Assembly (NCBI GenBank): GCA_964030475.1
Contig: CAXIPT010000005.1
Location: 1,458,741-1,522,740, forward strand
DNA: 64,000 bases
Direction of reading: 5' to 3'
Origin: Tethya wilhelma
Lineage: Eukaryota > Porifera > Demospongiae > Tethyida > Tethyidae
In this document: piece after piece, positions 21,101 to 31,344 of the stretch
Numbering within the stretch: the stretch's first letter is position 1
Layout: each line of letters starts with the position of its first letter
Translations under genes and position numbers: made by a program
Notes under the pieces: generated by a model
Database searches by the model: none
What the model was told of the DNA's origin: nothing
What the model saw: only the letters and a program-made list of their open reading frames with translations

Positions 21101-22227
21101 GCACAATAGACAGGAAGCTTATGAGGTTTTGAAAGGAAGTTAGGACACAGTTAATGAGCTAGCCATTCCTGAGCTAAAATTCACTGGCCACATCTAATTT
21201 AGGTATAGAACATCAGGGGAGCCTCTGATCACTCAATCAGTACAGAATTGTGACTATATAAGAATCTCACAGCATGCTACTCTTAGATGTGTGTGCACTC
21301 ACAATAGGGTATAAAAGTGTTGCCATGGTAACCAGATTATGATGTAATGCATATAGTCAGATGTTTGGTTTCATGTTTGCTATGTGACGTTTAAACTACA
21401 TCTAAACATGAATCTTATCAGAAGGTTTTCTCTTCGTATCCTGTTTCACAGGTCAGATCCAGCTGTGGCAGTTTCTCTACGAGCTCCTTCAAGATGATCA
21501 ACATTCCAACATCATAGCTTGGGCAGGCAGCGATGGAGAGTTCAAACTTCTTGACCCTGAGGCCGTCAGCACACTGTGGGGAGTCCGAAAGAGGAAGCCG
21601 AGCATGAACTACGACAAACTTAGCCGTGCCATTCGTTACTACTACGACAAGAAGATCATGCACAAGGTCCACGGCAAACGCTACGTCTACAAGTTCAACT
21701 TTGACACCATCTCAAAGTACCTCGATAACAGTGGCACAGCTCCAGCTGCACCCCCGCCTCCTGTGTCACACGCTGGGCCTAGAGAGGGCAGTCCCGTGAG
21801 TGGCATGTTGGCAAGGATGGAGAAAATGGTGGAAAGAAGTGCCGAAAGCGAGCCTTCTGTCGTCAAGAGAGAAGTAGGAAAGCAGGAAGGAGAAGGGGCC
21901 ACGGTGAACAGCTGGACCGTACAAGATGCTATGAATTATTTTGTGAAGAAAGAGCCTCAGGATTCAGTCCCATCTCCACCCATCCCCGAGTCGTCCTCGT
22001 CACACTCTCTCACTCCACCACCCTCACACCCTCACACCTCCACACCATCACCAAACATGAGTGCTCTCGAGAAACATCTGGTATCGCAGATCTCCTCATC
22101 GGTCCTCAACCCCACCCACATCCCCCCTCTAGCACTGAGCTCGATCCCCAGCACTGCTCCCTTCCTCTCTGGCTACCACACCGTGTTTACAGCTCCTGGG
22201 CCAGCACAACAAACAAACTTACATTGA
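16788..22227 (+). CDS. ETS-family transcription factor with PNT and ETS domains (ERG/FLI/ETS type)
   Basis: Seven coding exons: 16788-17007, 17384-17593, 18353-18496, 18652-18720, 18801-18890, 20065-20598 and 21452-22227, together 680 aa. The start is ACCATGATGG, with two consecutive ATGs. The N-terminus is Ser/Lys-rich. A Pointed (SAM-like) domain at about residues 74-143 reads [18 protein letters not shown]... and ends [15 protein letters not shown] long low-complexity Ser/Pro/Thr/His region follows. The ETS domain at about 423-512 begins [13 protein letters not shown] and contains the recognition helix [19 protein letters not shown] and [10 protein letters not shown], closest by eye to ERG/FLI/FEV. 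A Pro/Ser-rich tail follows. The protein should bind GGAA/T sites; the PNT domain usually mediates protein contacts and kinase docking. Introns up to about 1.2 kb separate the middle exons and hold little else of note. Confidence 0.93.
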
Positions 22228-22703
22228 TAATAATTATTGTTTGTTTTGATTTCACACTCCTTGTAATTATTTTCATTATTGTTGCGACTTTACTGCTTAC
22301 TGTTTCACAATATTATAGTTCTATCATCAATCCTTTTGTAGACAACTCAAGGGAAAATATTTTTTTCCCCTTCTGGTGTATCGTACCTCATTTACCCATT
22401 ATGTAATGAATATTAATATCACTTGTTTCAATTATTCAAAATGAAATAATTTCCTTTCAACTTTAATTTAGAACATGCAATGCACTTAATCAGAGTTAGC
22501 TTCTCAACACCATCAAGACGCAATTAAAATGAAGTTTTAATGATGGTTACATCATCAAGCTAGGGAAGTATAATGTGGAAACGTGGTTACCACTACATTT
22601 ACCAACTAGTCCCAAAATGAAGCAAAACCACATACGTACATATCCAGACAATTCAATATTAACTTCAAACAGCAAGAAATGAATGATGACAATGATATTG
22701 CAA
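22228..22703. other. Tail-to-tail intergenic region
   Basis: The stop codons of the ETS gene (plus) and the PNT-only gene (minus) are only about 480 bp apart. The sequence is AT-rich with several AATAAA-like words and presumably holds both 3' UTRs. No further ORF with coding character is seen. Confidence 0.6.
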
Positions 22704-22991
22704 TCACAGGAGGAAATTCAGAAGTGTTTGATGTTCTGGTGTGGAACAAAAAAAAGCTGGTTTGGTGATAATTGAGGATTCTATAATAATGATAAAGTTT
22801 ATGATGTGGAACTGGTGCCTGCATGTGTGGGTGTGTGTGGGTAAGTGTGGGTGTGAGTGGGTGCATAAGGGAGGTGCTATGGTTACAAACGACAAATTTC
22901 AGACATACTACATCAATCATTATTACATTACGGGTAGATCCCTCACAGTACCTACCTACAATATGTACATAGCTAAATATGAGGAAACATA

Positions 22992-23025
<34 letters not shown>

Positions 23026-23672
23026 GCACGCACACACAATCACACACACACATATACATATACTCACCTAATGCATTCAAGGCAGCTGTTCTTTCGATCG
23101 TTTCCACCATGACCTTTTGTAGCTTCAGCTGGATGTCTTCGTAGAGAAGCCCTCCACCCTCGGGCACTCTGTAGAGGAACATCTCCTTGGTCATGAGGAG
23201 AAGAGCCTTGCCGTTCATGGGGAACCGTTCGGGGAAAGTGTTGGTGAGTTCAAACTGAGTTGCAGCACGGTTCAACCATACGGACACCTGCTCTCGGCTC
23301 CACATCCGAGGGTCTGCAATAAAAGACACTTTTCATCTATATTTATATTAATATATGCACTATTGAATACGTCCTGGATATTATCCATTCACATACAGTG
23401 CACAATGATAAATGAAATATAAATGTGATTACTTAAACTCATATACAACAATTATAATCTGCATCCTAATTACCTGCTGGTAGTAGGTCTCTGGACTGAG
23501 AAGACTGTTGTAACTGATGACTGGTACCTTCAAACATGGCCTCTTCTGAAATTATTGTGAAAAAGTATATAGATTTTAGTAGTTTCTTGATAATTTGTGA
23601 ACCAAACTCGTGAAGAACGAACGCTGCAGACAACACACTATCTCTCAACTCACCTGAAACGCTGCCTATCAT
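22704..23672 (-). CDS. PNT-domain-only protein of TEL/Yan type (Mae/Edl-like layout)
   Basis: Four exons on the minus strand: 23654-23672, 23474-23545, 23068-23313 and 22704-22735, phases consistent, 122 aa. The third exon encodes almost the whole product: a Pointed domain at about residues 31-112 (DPRMWSREQVSVWLNRAA..., PMNGKALLLMTKEMFLYRVP...GGLLYEDIQLKLQKV). The 'MNGKALLLxTKExFxYR' signature matches ETV6/TEL and Drosophila Yan better than ETS1 or ERG. No ETS DNA-binding exon is seen downstream on this strand before the neighbouring genes. The terminal exon is inferred from a poly-pyrimidine tract and acceptor at 22736-22737 and a stop soon after. In Drosophila, the SAM-only protein Mae/Edl regulates Yan and Pointed through such domains; a similar role here is inference. 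Exons 2 and 3 are firm, the last exon less so. Confidence 0.8.
22994..23063. repeat. (CA)n tracts in intron of the PNT-only gene
   Basis: Two CA-rich runs flank a short unique stretch immediately 3' of the donor at 23066-23067 on the minus strand. They carry no coding sense. Confidence 0.85.
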
Positions 23673-23831
23673 TGACGGAAGTCGTTATGAGCTGAGAAGA
23701 CAAACAGAGCACTGAGAGCCAACGTTTTAAATATGGTAAAGGGTCGACAGAAGCGCGCCATCTAAACGATTGGTAAAGGTCGTTAGAATTGCAAGTGTAG
23801 CACGTGTACACATGTACAACAGAATTCTAGA
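23673..23831. promoter_or_regulatory. Compact bidirectional promoter, PNT-only / RPC2, with GGTAAAGGGTCGAC
   Basis: Only 159 bp separate the start codons. GGTAAAGGGTCGAC lies at 23735-23748 and a near copy GGTAAAGGTCG at 23772-23782. The first 13 bases recur exactly at 28952-28964 (UROS/RSPH1) and, on the other strand, at 57546-57558 (NIT2-like), each close to a start codon. No TATA box is evident. That the motif acts as a core promoter element is inference from position and exact recurrence. Confidence 0.6.
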
Positions 23832-26800
23832 ATGGCTGCTCTGTTCGACGGTAGCGAGGACCCTGCTAAACCGATCAACACAGTGGAGGACAAGTGGAAG
23901 TTGCTGCCTGCTTTCCTCAAGGTCAAAGGTCTTGTCAAGCAGCACATTGATTCCTTCAACTACTTCATCAACGTGGAGATCAAGAAGATAATGAAAGCCA
24001 ACGAGCTGGTCTTCAGCGATGCCGACCCCAATTTCTATCTCAAGTACCTCAGCATCTCTGTCGGCAATCCGGACGTGGAGGAATCGTTCAACGTCACCAA
24101 GCGAGTTGCCCCACACGAGTGCCGATTGAGGGATATGTCCTATGCAGCTCCCATCACTGTCGACGTAGAATACACCCGAGGTAATCAGAGAGTCATTAGA
24201 AAGGGGCTCCCCATCGGACGAATGCCTATCATGCTTCGTAGCTCGAATTGCATTTTGACGGGAAAATCTCATCAAGAGTTGGCTAAGCTCAACGAGTGTC
24301 CGATTGATCCCGGGGGGTACTTTGTCGTACGAGGGGTCGAGAAGGTTATTCTAATTCAAGAACAGCTCTCGAAAAATCGAATGATTGTCGACATTGATCA
24401 AAAGGGGAACATTGGTTGCTCGGTAACAAGCTCCACCCACGAACGAAAGAGTCGTACAAACCTCATCGTGAAAGGTGGCAAGTACTACCTCAAGCACAAC
24501 TCCTTCACTGAAAACATCCCCGTAGTGGTCCTCTTCAAAGCCATGGGCGTGATCACGGACCAGGAGATCGTCCAGCTCATCGGAAGTGAGGACGATATTC
24601 TATCTTCGTTTGCACCTTCACTGGAGGAGTGTGCTAATCTGAAAGTCTTCACACAGCTCCAGGCTCTGGAGTTCATCGGTAGCAAGACAAGAGTTAGCAG
24701 GAGTTGGGGAAAACCGAAAACCAAAGTCGACGAAGCCAGTGATGTGCTGGTGGGTGTGGTCTTGGCTCACATCCCAGTGGAGAACTACAACTATCGTATG
24801 AAGTGTGTGTACCTGGCTCTGATGATAAGGAGGGTCATCCAGGCGCACCAGGATGCAGTGAGGATTGACGATCGAGATTACTATGGAAACAAACGACTGG
24901 AACTGGCTGGACAGGTAGGCAAAACAAGTTCTGTTGTGTCAGTTTAGGAGGGAGTATTGTGAAATTTTAAAGCTCTTAGCAAGCTTAAATTGTGCATGTT
25001 TGTGTGTATTGAAGTACTGTATTGGACGTGAAAGCATAGATTATTCAATGGTGAAAAAATGCTTCTGTGCATTCTTTATTAATGCTAATATTTGTCTTTA
25101 GCTTCTCTCCCTGCTCTTTGAAGATCTCTTCAAGAAGTTCAACTCTGAGCTGAAAAGGATTGCTGACCACACTATCCCAAAGCTAAGAACACGTCCGTTC
25201 GACATTGTCTGTCACATGCGCCAGGATCAGATCACCAACGGCCTCGCCAACGCCATCTCCACGGGCAACTGGTCGGTGAAGCGTTTCAAGATGGATCGAG
25301 CCGGAGTCACACAAGTCCTCTCTCGTCTCTCCTTCATCTCCGCTCTGGGTCACATGACCCGAATATCGAGTCAGTTTGAAAAAACACGTAAAGTGAGCGG
25401 TCCTCGTTCCCTCCAGCCGTCCCAGTGGGGGATGCTCTGCCCGTCGGACACTCCGGAGGGAGAGGCCTGCGGTCTGGTGAAAAACCTAGCCTTGATGACA
25501 CACATCACGACCGACCAAGAAGAGGAGCCCATCACACGACTGGCGTTCAATCTCGGAGTCGAAGATATCCGCTTTCTCTCGGGTGAAGAGTTGAGCTCTC
25601 CCTCCGTGTACATTGTGTTCCTCAACGGCATCATTCTGGGGGTGATTCAAGACCACAAGAGGCTCATTAGAATGTTTAGAAAGATGAGAAGGTCGGGACG
25701 ACTCAACGAGTTCGTCTCTATCTGTCCTAACCACCACCAGAAGAGTGTCCTGATATCCTCAGACGGAGGGCGTGTGTGTCGACCTTACATCATAGTCGAA
25801 AGAGGTCGTCCAAAGGTCACCGACGAGCACATCAAATTGCTGTCGAACGGGATGGAATTTGAGGATTTTCTTCACCAAGGTTTGGTCGAGTATCTTGACG
25901 TCAACGAAGAAAACAACTGCAACATAGCTCTCTACGAGTCCGACATCAACAGACAGACGACACATCTTGAAATCGAGCCTTTCACAATCCTCGGCGTGTG
26001 TGCTGGTCTCATACCTTATCCCCATCACAACCAGTCGCCTAGGAACACCTACCAGTGTGCTATGGGGAAACAGGCAATGGGGAGCATTGCTTACAACCAG
26101 AGAAATCGTATCGACACTCTCCTTTATTCTCTCGTTTACCCGCAAGCTCCTCTTGTTAAGTCCAAAACGATCGATCTGATTCAATTCGACAAGTTGCCAG
26201 CTGGACAGAATGCCTCCGTGGCCGTCATGAGTTATAGTGGCTATGATATTGAAGATGCTCTGATTCTAAATAAAGCTTCCCTCGATCGTGGCTTCGGGCG
26301 CTGTCTCGTTTACCGTAAACAGACGTGCTCGCTCAAGCGTTATGCTAACCAGACCTTTGATCGTATTCTCGGACCGACCAGAGATGCAATGACCAAAAAG
26401 CCGATTTGGAAACACGAAGTGCTCGACCAAGACGGAATCTGTGCACCGGGAGAGAGAGTCACAAACAGACAAGTCCTCGTAAACAAGTCAGTCCCAATCG
26501 TCACGCAGACCATCCAGACCACACCCACTGGTGTCCGAGATCAAGGTGGGTACAAGGACTCTCCGATCACCTACAAGGGACCGACAGACTCGTACGTGGA
26601 ACGGGTCCTCATCACTTCAAACACAGAGGAATCGTACCTCATCAAGATGTTGATGCGGACCACAAGGAGACCAGAGATCGGAGACAAGTTTAGCAGTCGT
26701 CATGGACAGAAGGGAGTCTGTGGACTCATCGTCAACCAGGAAGACATGCCTTTCAACGATCAGGGTGTCTGTCCCGATATTGTTATGAATCCTCACGGTT

Positions 26801-27503
26801 TCCCCTCTAGAATGACGGTGGGAAAGCTCATCGAACTGCTCGCCGGTAAGGCCGGTGTTCTTGATGGGAAGTTTCACTATGGTACTGCCTTCGGTGGCGA
26901 TAAAGTGGCCGATGTGAGTGAAGACCTGGTTCGGAAAGGATTCAACTATGCCGGCAAGGATTATCTCACTTCGGGCATCACAGGAGAGCCGTTGAGTGTG
27001 TACGTGTTCTTCGGTCCGGTCTACTATCAGAAATTGAAACACATGGTGTTGGACAAGATCCACGCCCGTTCCAAAGGTCCCAGAGCGGTGCTGACTCGCC
27101 AACCGACAGAGGGACGTTCACGAGAGGGTGGTCTTCGATTGGGAGAGATGGAGAGAGACTGTTTGATCAGTTATGGAGCCAGCATGTTGCTGTTGGAGAG
27201 GCTGATGATCTCTAGCGATATCTTTGAGGTGGACGTGTGTGGCAAGTGTGGACTGCTGGGCTATTCAGGATGGTAAGTTGACTGGTTTAAAGTTAATCCA
27301 CAATTTATATTATATTATTTTTCAGTTTGCTCATTTTGTATGCTGTGTGCATGTACATATACACACTCTATAGGTGTCCATTCTGTAAATCTTCTGGTGA
27401 TATCTCGTCCCTCAAGATTCCCTATGCTTGTAAGCTTCTTTTCCAAGAGCTTCAGTCTATGAACATCGTGCCACGAATCTCACTGACCAAGTTTATTGAC
27501 TGA
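23832..27503 (+). CDS. POLR3B: DNA-directed RNA polymerase III subunit RPC2
   Basis: This is the second-largest catalytic subunit of Pol III, which transcribes tRNA, 5S and other small RNA genes in the nucleus. Exons 23832-24914, 25102-27272 and 27374-27503 give 1127 aa, close to the 1133 of the human protein. The Pol III assignment rests on long near-identical stretches such as [35 protein letters not shown] and MRQDQITNG. The universal beta-subunit motifs are present: the rudder/fork region [32 protein letters not shown], the hybrid-binding region [13 protein letters not shown], and a C-terminal zinc finger with [12 protein letters not shown] before and CPFCK after the last intron. The C-terminal clamp peptide [14 protein letters not shown] is intact. 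The gene shares a 159-bp promoter with the PNT-only gene. Introns are few compared with its neighbours. Confidence 0.97.
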
Positions 27504-27654
27504 TGGTGAAAATGAACTTAAATTTGAACAAAAACATTCATTTATTTCCTAATGATCACTTTATTGTCAGAGACACAATATCATCATAATGAAATTGGTA
27601 TAATCTTTTTAAAAAATACTTTGTCATGGTTAAAGACAGTGGGTTTTGCTATAG

Positions 27655-28941
27655 CTAGCTATTATCAGCTGCAAGAATTGCTTCCACAAGTGAGTCTTGG
27701 TTAGGTTTGCTAGCAGTGGCATCAACATGGACACCAGCTTCCCTCAGTGCTTCAGCAGTTGTGGGACCAATGGCTGCATACTATAGTGAAGATGTATGTG
27801 ATGCATATGCATGGGAATAAAATCAAGCATGTACCTTGAGCTGTTTACAAGTGCTTTGGATGTGTTTGAGTGCAAAGGTCACACCAGATGGACTGAAAAA
27901 CACTGCCCAACACCAATCCTCTCTCTCCACCTGCAATGAATGATCACACGACAATCACATGATGGTCACATGACAATTCCAACACACCTTGGCTTCTCGT
28001 ATCTCTTCTGCTATCGTTGGTCTAGCAACAGTGTTGTAACAGGTCAAAGTGCAAAGGTTGATTCCAGCAGCAGCCATTTTAGAAGGCAGTGTCTCCCTCT
28101 TAAGATTACCACAAGGAAAGAGAAGAGGGTTCAGAGTAGGCCGGTCTGATGGCGGAAAATCTGAAGTTGAATATAGATGTAACAGACGTTACATTAAAAC
28201 ACACAAATCTATCATAGAGTGGCCACAAGTAAATCACTTCCATGTACCACTTCACAAAATACTTCCGGTTTTTGAGGAGACAATTGCACCAGTTCTATTG
28301 CTTACAATGCTATAAACTACAAACATACATTCTAAGATTACTTGGCTGAGAGCTTCAGCATTTCCAGCAGATGAACCAGTAGGAGAGAGACCTAGTTTTG
28401 GCACGGCCTGTGCAGTAGCCTTCCCTATGACAAACACTGGTTGGTTCTCCCATTGCTTGGACAGCTGTTCCTTCTTCCAGTCTGGAGACACCATTGACAG
28501 AGCATGAACTGCTGAGTCGACAGCTGTCTGACTAGTGAAGATAACCCCTATTATATCATTAATAATTGGTAAGGGAGAACAAAGAAATTAAGTACAAAGA
28601 AATTAAGTACAAATTCTAGAGTCAAGTATAATGCTACTTATATACAAAATGTATTAAATCAATTAATATACCTGAATATCTTTGGGGGTTCAACAAGGCA
28701 GAGGAGAGCTCTTGTTCATTGATGTTGTCGAATTGCAGTACAGGGATAAAGTGAGGGCAGTATCCGGCCTGGGAGAAGGCCTACTGAATCAAGACACACA
28801 GATCAATCAATAGTCTAGCATCATTATTTCTCAACAAGACCTGGAAGAGTAGGAGCGTGTGCTTACCTTCTTGTAAGGATCTTCATCTCCTTTAGCTGCT
28901 CTCAGCACCAACACTGGGATTGGGTTCTTCTCAGAGGCCAT
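27655..28941 (-). CDS. UROS: Uroporphyrinogen-III synthase
   Basis: The enzyme closes hydroxymethylbilane with inversion of ring D to give uroporphyrinogen III, the fourth step of haem synthesis, in the cytosol. Six exons on the minus strand: 28867-28941, 28672-28780, 28329-28547, 27988-28145, 27835-27930 and 27655-27780, giving 260 aa, about the normal size. Recognisable parts are MASEKNPIPVLVLRAAKG at the N-terminus, VIFTSQTAVDSAVHAL, VFVIGKATAQAV, LLFPCGNLKRETLPSKM, FFSPSGVTFALKHIQ and AAIGPTTAEALREAGV near the end. For exon 3, donor gtatgt at 28327-28328 was preferred over an inner GT because it keeps frame with the LLFPCGNLKRE exon. The start codon lies 11 bp from the shared 13-base promoter motif. 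The gene is head to head with RSPH1. Confidence 0.93.
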
Positions 28942-29081
28942 AATTTGAATTGGTAAAGGGTCGACAGTGTTAGTTGCAAGTTAGCAATACGCATGCGCAG
29001 TTCCGAGGCAGCCCCGCCTCTTTTGCACGTGATCTTTACTGTAACTATGACAACAAGAGTTTGATATTCAGACAGCAAGAG
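28942..29081. promoter_or_regulatory. Compact bidirectional promoter, UROS / RSPH1
   Basis: The 140 bp between start codons holds GGTAAAGGGTCGAC at 28952-28965, identical to the element at 23735-23748. An ACGCATGCGC palindrome resembling an NRF-1 site lies at 28988-28997, a CCCCGCC GC-box near 29012, and CACGTGATC near 29027. No TATA box is evident. Confidence 0.6.
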
Positions 29082-30765
29082 ATGTCTGACATAGAATCAG
29101 AAGATTTGGAGGACCAGGGGCCTAACCTAGGGGTAAGAAACATCCTTTCATGTTCTAGATGTTTCACAGAGATAGAGCTATTAGTCTATTCAGCTTCTAT
29201 GCACAACATGGGGTGGCTCTTCATAATTTCATATATCTAGACTTATGAGGGGGAGAGGAATGAAGCTGGTGAGAGACACGGGAAAGGTTTGGCACAATTG
29301 CCAAATGGAGATGTTTACGATGGTTGCTATGAGAATGGAAAAAGACATGGACCAGTAAGATCCTGCAATACAATACAATATGTAGGGTGTACCATGTCTT
29401 GTGTATAGCCTTTATTGTGACATTGTAAGTATGGTTCTGTGGAAATTTGTTCAAGTACTTCCCACAAAGCTTGAGGTTATAGTGTGTGCTCTCTAACTAT
29501 TCCTCTGATCATGGTTCACCTTTATATATTTGTTAGGGCGTATACAAGTTCAAGTCCGGTGCCATCTATGATGGAGAGTACTCTGAAAACAGGAAGCAGG
29601 GACAAGGCACGTTTCACTACCCTGATGGTTCAAAGTATGAAGGTAAACCAATACCACTGATTACTGGAGGGTGTAGGGCTATATGGTGTGCATATACCTG
29701 CAAGCTATATGGGACATGGGAAGAACAGCATATCAATATTGTTGTAAGTCTTGAAAGGAGAGAGAACGGTATGCATCGCTTGTACCGCGACAAGATTTTG
29801 AATTGTTTTTAAAATTGCACATAAAGGCATAGAATCTTCACTACAAGTACATGCACTGTTGATAAGTGCACACTCACCAAAAGTGCATTTTACATTGACA
29901 GTATACATTGACACTCTCGTGACAATGTCTTACTTATCTTTTCTAGTCAGAAAGATATTTTTGCCTGTCTTTAGCTATATCCAATTTTTAACAACATTTT
30001 TTTTTAAATCCAAAATATGATCTGTTGCTAAGAGTTAATAATGTTGAATTATTAACCCTCTTGGTGCTCCTTATCTCTCTCGCTCTAGGGGAGTGGCTAG
30101 ACGATGTTCGCACAGGTCAAGGTATGTACACCTACGTCAATGGGGACACGTACGAGGGAGAGTGGAGCAACAACCTCAGACACGGACAGGGCACCTACAC
30201 CCACGTGGAGTCAGGGGTGAAGTACGTTGGCAACTGGGTGAGTGGCCGTCGCGAAGGTGTGGGGGAAATGGTGTTCCCAAGGTACAGCTACAAGGGCAAC
30301 TTTAGCTCCGATCAGGTGAGCATGGAATGAAGTGGAGTGGAGGGGTGTTTGCTGGAGAATGTCTGAGGATCTGTGTCATGTTGGGACACTACCCAGTCTC
30401 CTAGTGTATTGGTTTCATGAACTGTACTTACTTTATTTTGTATATGACATGTTTTTTTTAGCCTCAAGGTGAAGGGAAGTACTCCTTTGACATTGGCTGT
30501 CAGCAGAGTGGAGATTATATTGTTGAGAGTATAGTAAGTTGGGTGTAATTGTGCACAGCACACCTTGTATCACAATGCAATATACAACAGTTACTGCTCC
30601 AATAGCAGCACTGTGTATGTGTGGGGCACACGCTCACACTCACACATGCAACACACGCACACTCTCTCCCTCTCTCAGGAGAAGGAAGAGGATGCTGATG
30701 ATGATGAGACTCCGGTGACAACTACCGTAAGATGGAGAGGAGCCGAAGTGTTTGCATCATCCTAA
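29082..30765 (+). CDS. RSPH1: Radial spoke head protein 1 homologue (MORN repeats)
   Basis: RSPH1 is a head component of the radial spokes of motile 9+2 cilia and flagella. Six exons: 29082-29132, 29241-29354, 29537-29642, 30089-30315, 30462-30533 and 30679-30765, giving 218 aa. The start [17 protein letters not shown] mirrors the vertebrate N-terminus, and the second exon opens [16 protein letters not shown]. Six MORN motifs follow (for example [14 protein letters not shown] and [14 protein letters not shown]), then [19 protein letters not shown], a hallmark of the family just after the repeats. An acidic [10 protein letters not shown] stretch and TVRWRG end the protein. It lacks the long acidic tail of the mammalian protein. 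Choanocyte and larval cilia of a sponge would be the expected site of use. Confidence 0.95.
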
Positions 30766-31344
30766 ACCCACACAGTTCTCTCCACTACCCCTGTGATTAG
30801 CGTCACTAATTACGTATAAAGACTCTCAACAAAAACAAAACAAAAAGCCTTTATGGACTCAATCTAATATCTGGCAAAGTGCATTGTAATTATTAGCATG
30901 TTTAGACATAAACATTGGTGCAAGTTGTGACATATCACGTTTCTAATTTGCTATTCTGAAAGTCTGATTGGAATGCTAATGTACTTCGCATTCAAGCCAC
31001 TCGGCCACGCCTATTTTACCATATATGGGCTATTGGTTGATTTCACTTCCGGTCTGATGTATGCGGACAACGCCCCTTTCTTACGTTGATTGTTGAGGCC
31101 ATAGAGTGTGTTTTTAGTATCGAAGACAAAACAGGACAGTATTGCAGTGGAAAGCTATACAGTTCATAGGATATTAACATAAGCATTTATAGGTTGTCTA
31201 TTCTGTGTGCTGTACCTCTACTGGCCGTTCCGTATCCACAAGTGCAGGAAAAGGAGAAAGAAAAAGCAGCTCTCAAGATTATCTTCTCTCTGATATTTTA
31301 ACCCACTGTGCTGGTGGTATTCGCCTGCAGTTGGAGTACTACTA
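30766..31344. other. Intergenic region between RSPH1 and the APP-like gene
   Basis: It contains the RSPH1 3' end and the promoter/5' UTR of the next gene. CACTTCCGG near 31045 resembles an ETS site next to an ATTGG box (31033-31037). No other gene is seen. Confidence 0.5.

Noticed and set aside
23727..24275. 182-aa minus-strand ORF over the RPC2 start
   Set aside because: Antisense of a highly conserved coding exon; no similarity or splice structure of its own.
26617..27102. 161-aa minus-strand ORF within RPC2
   Set aside because: Antisense shadow of the conserved active-site region.
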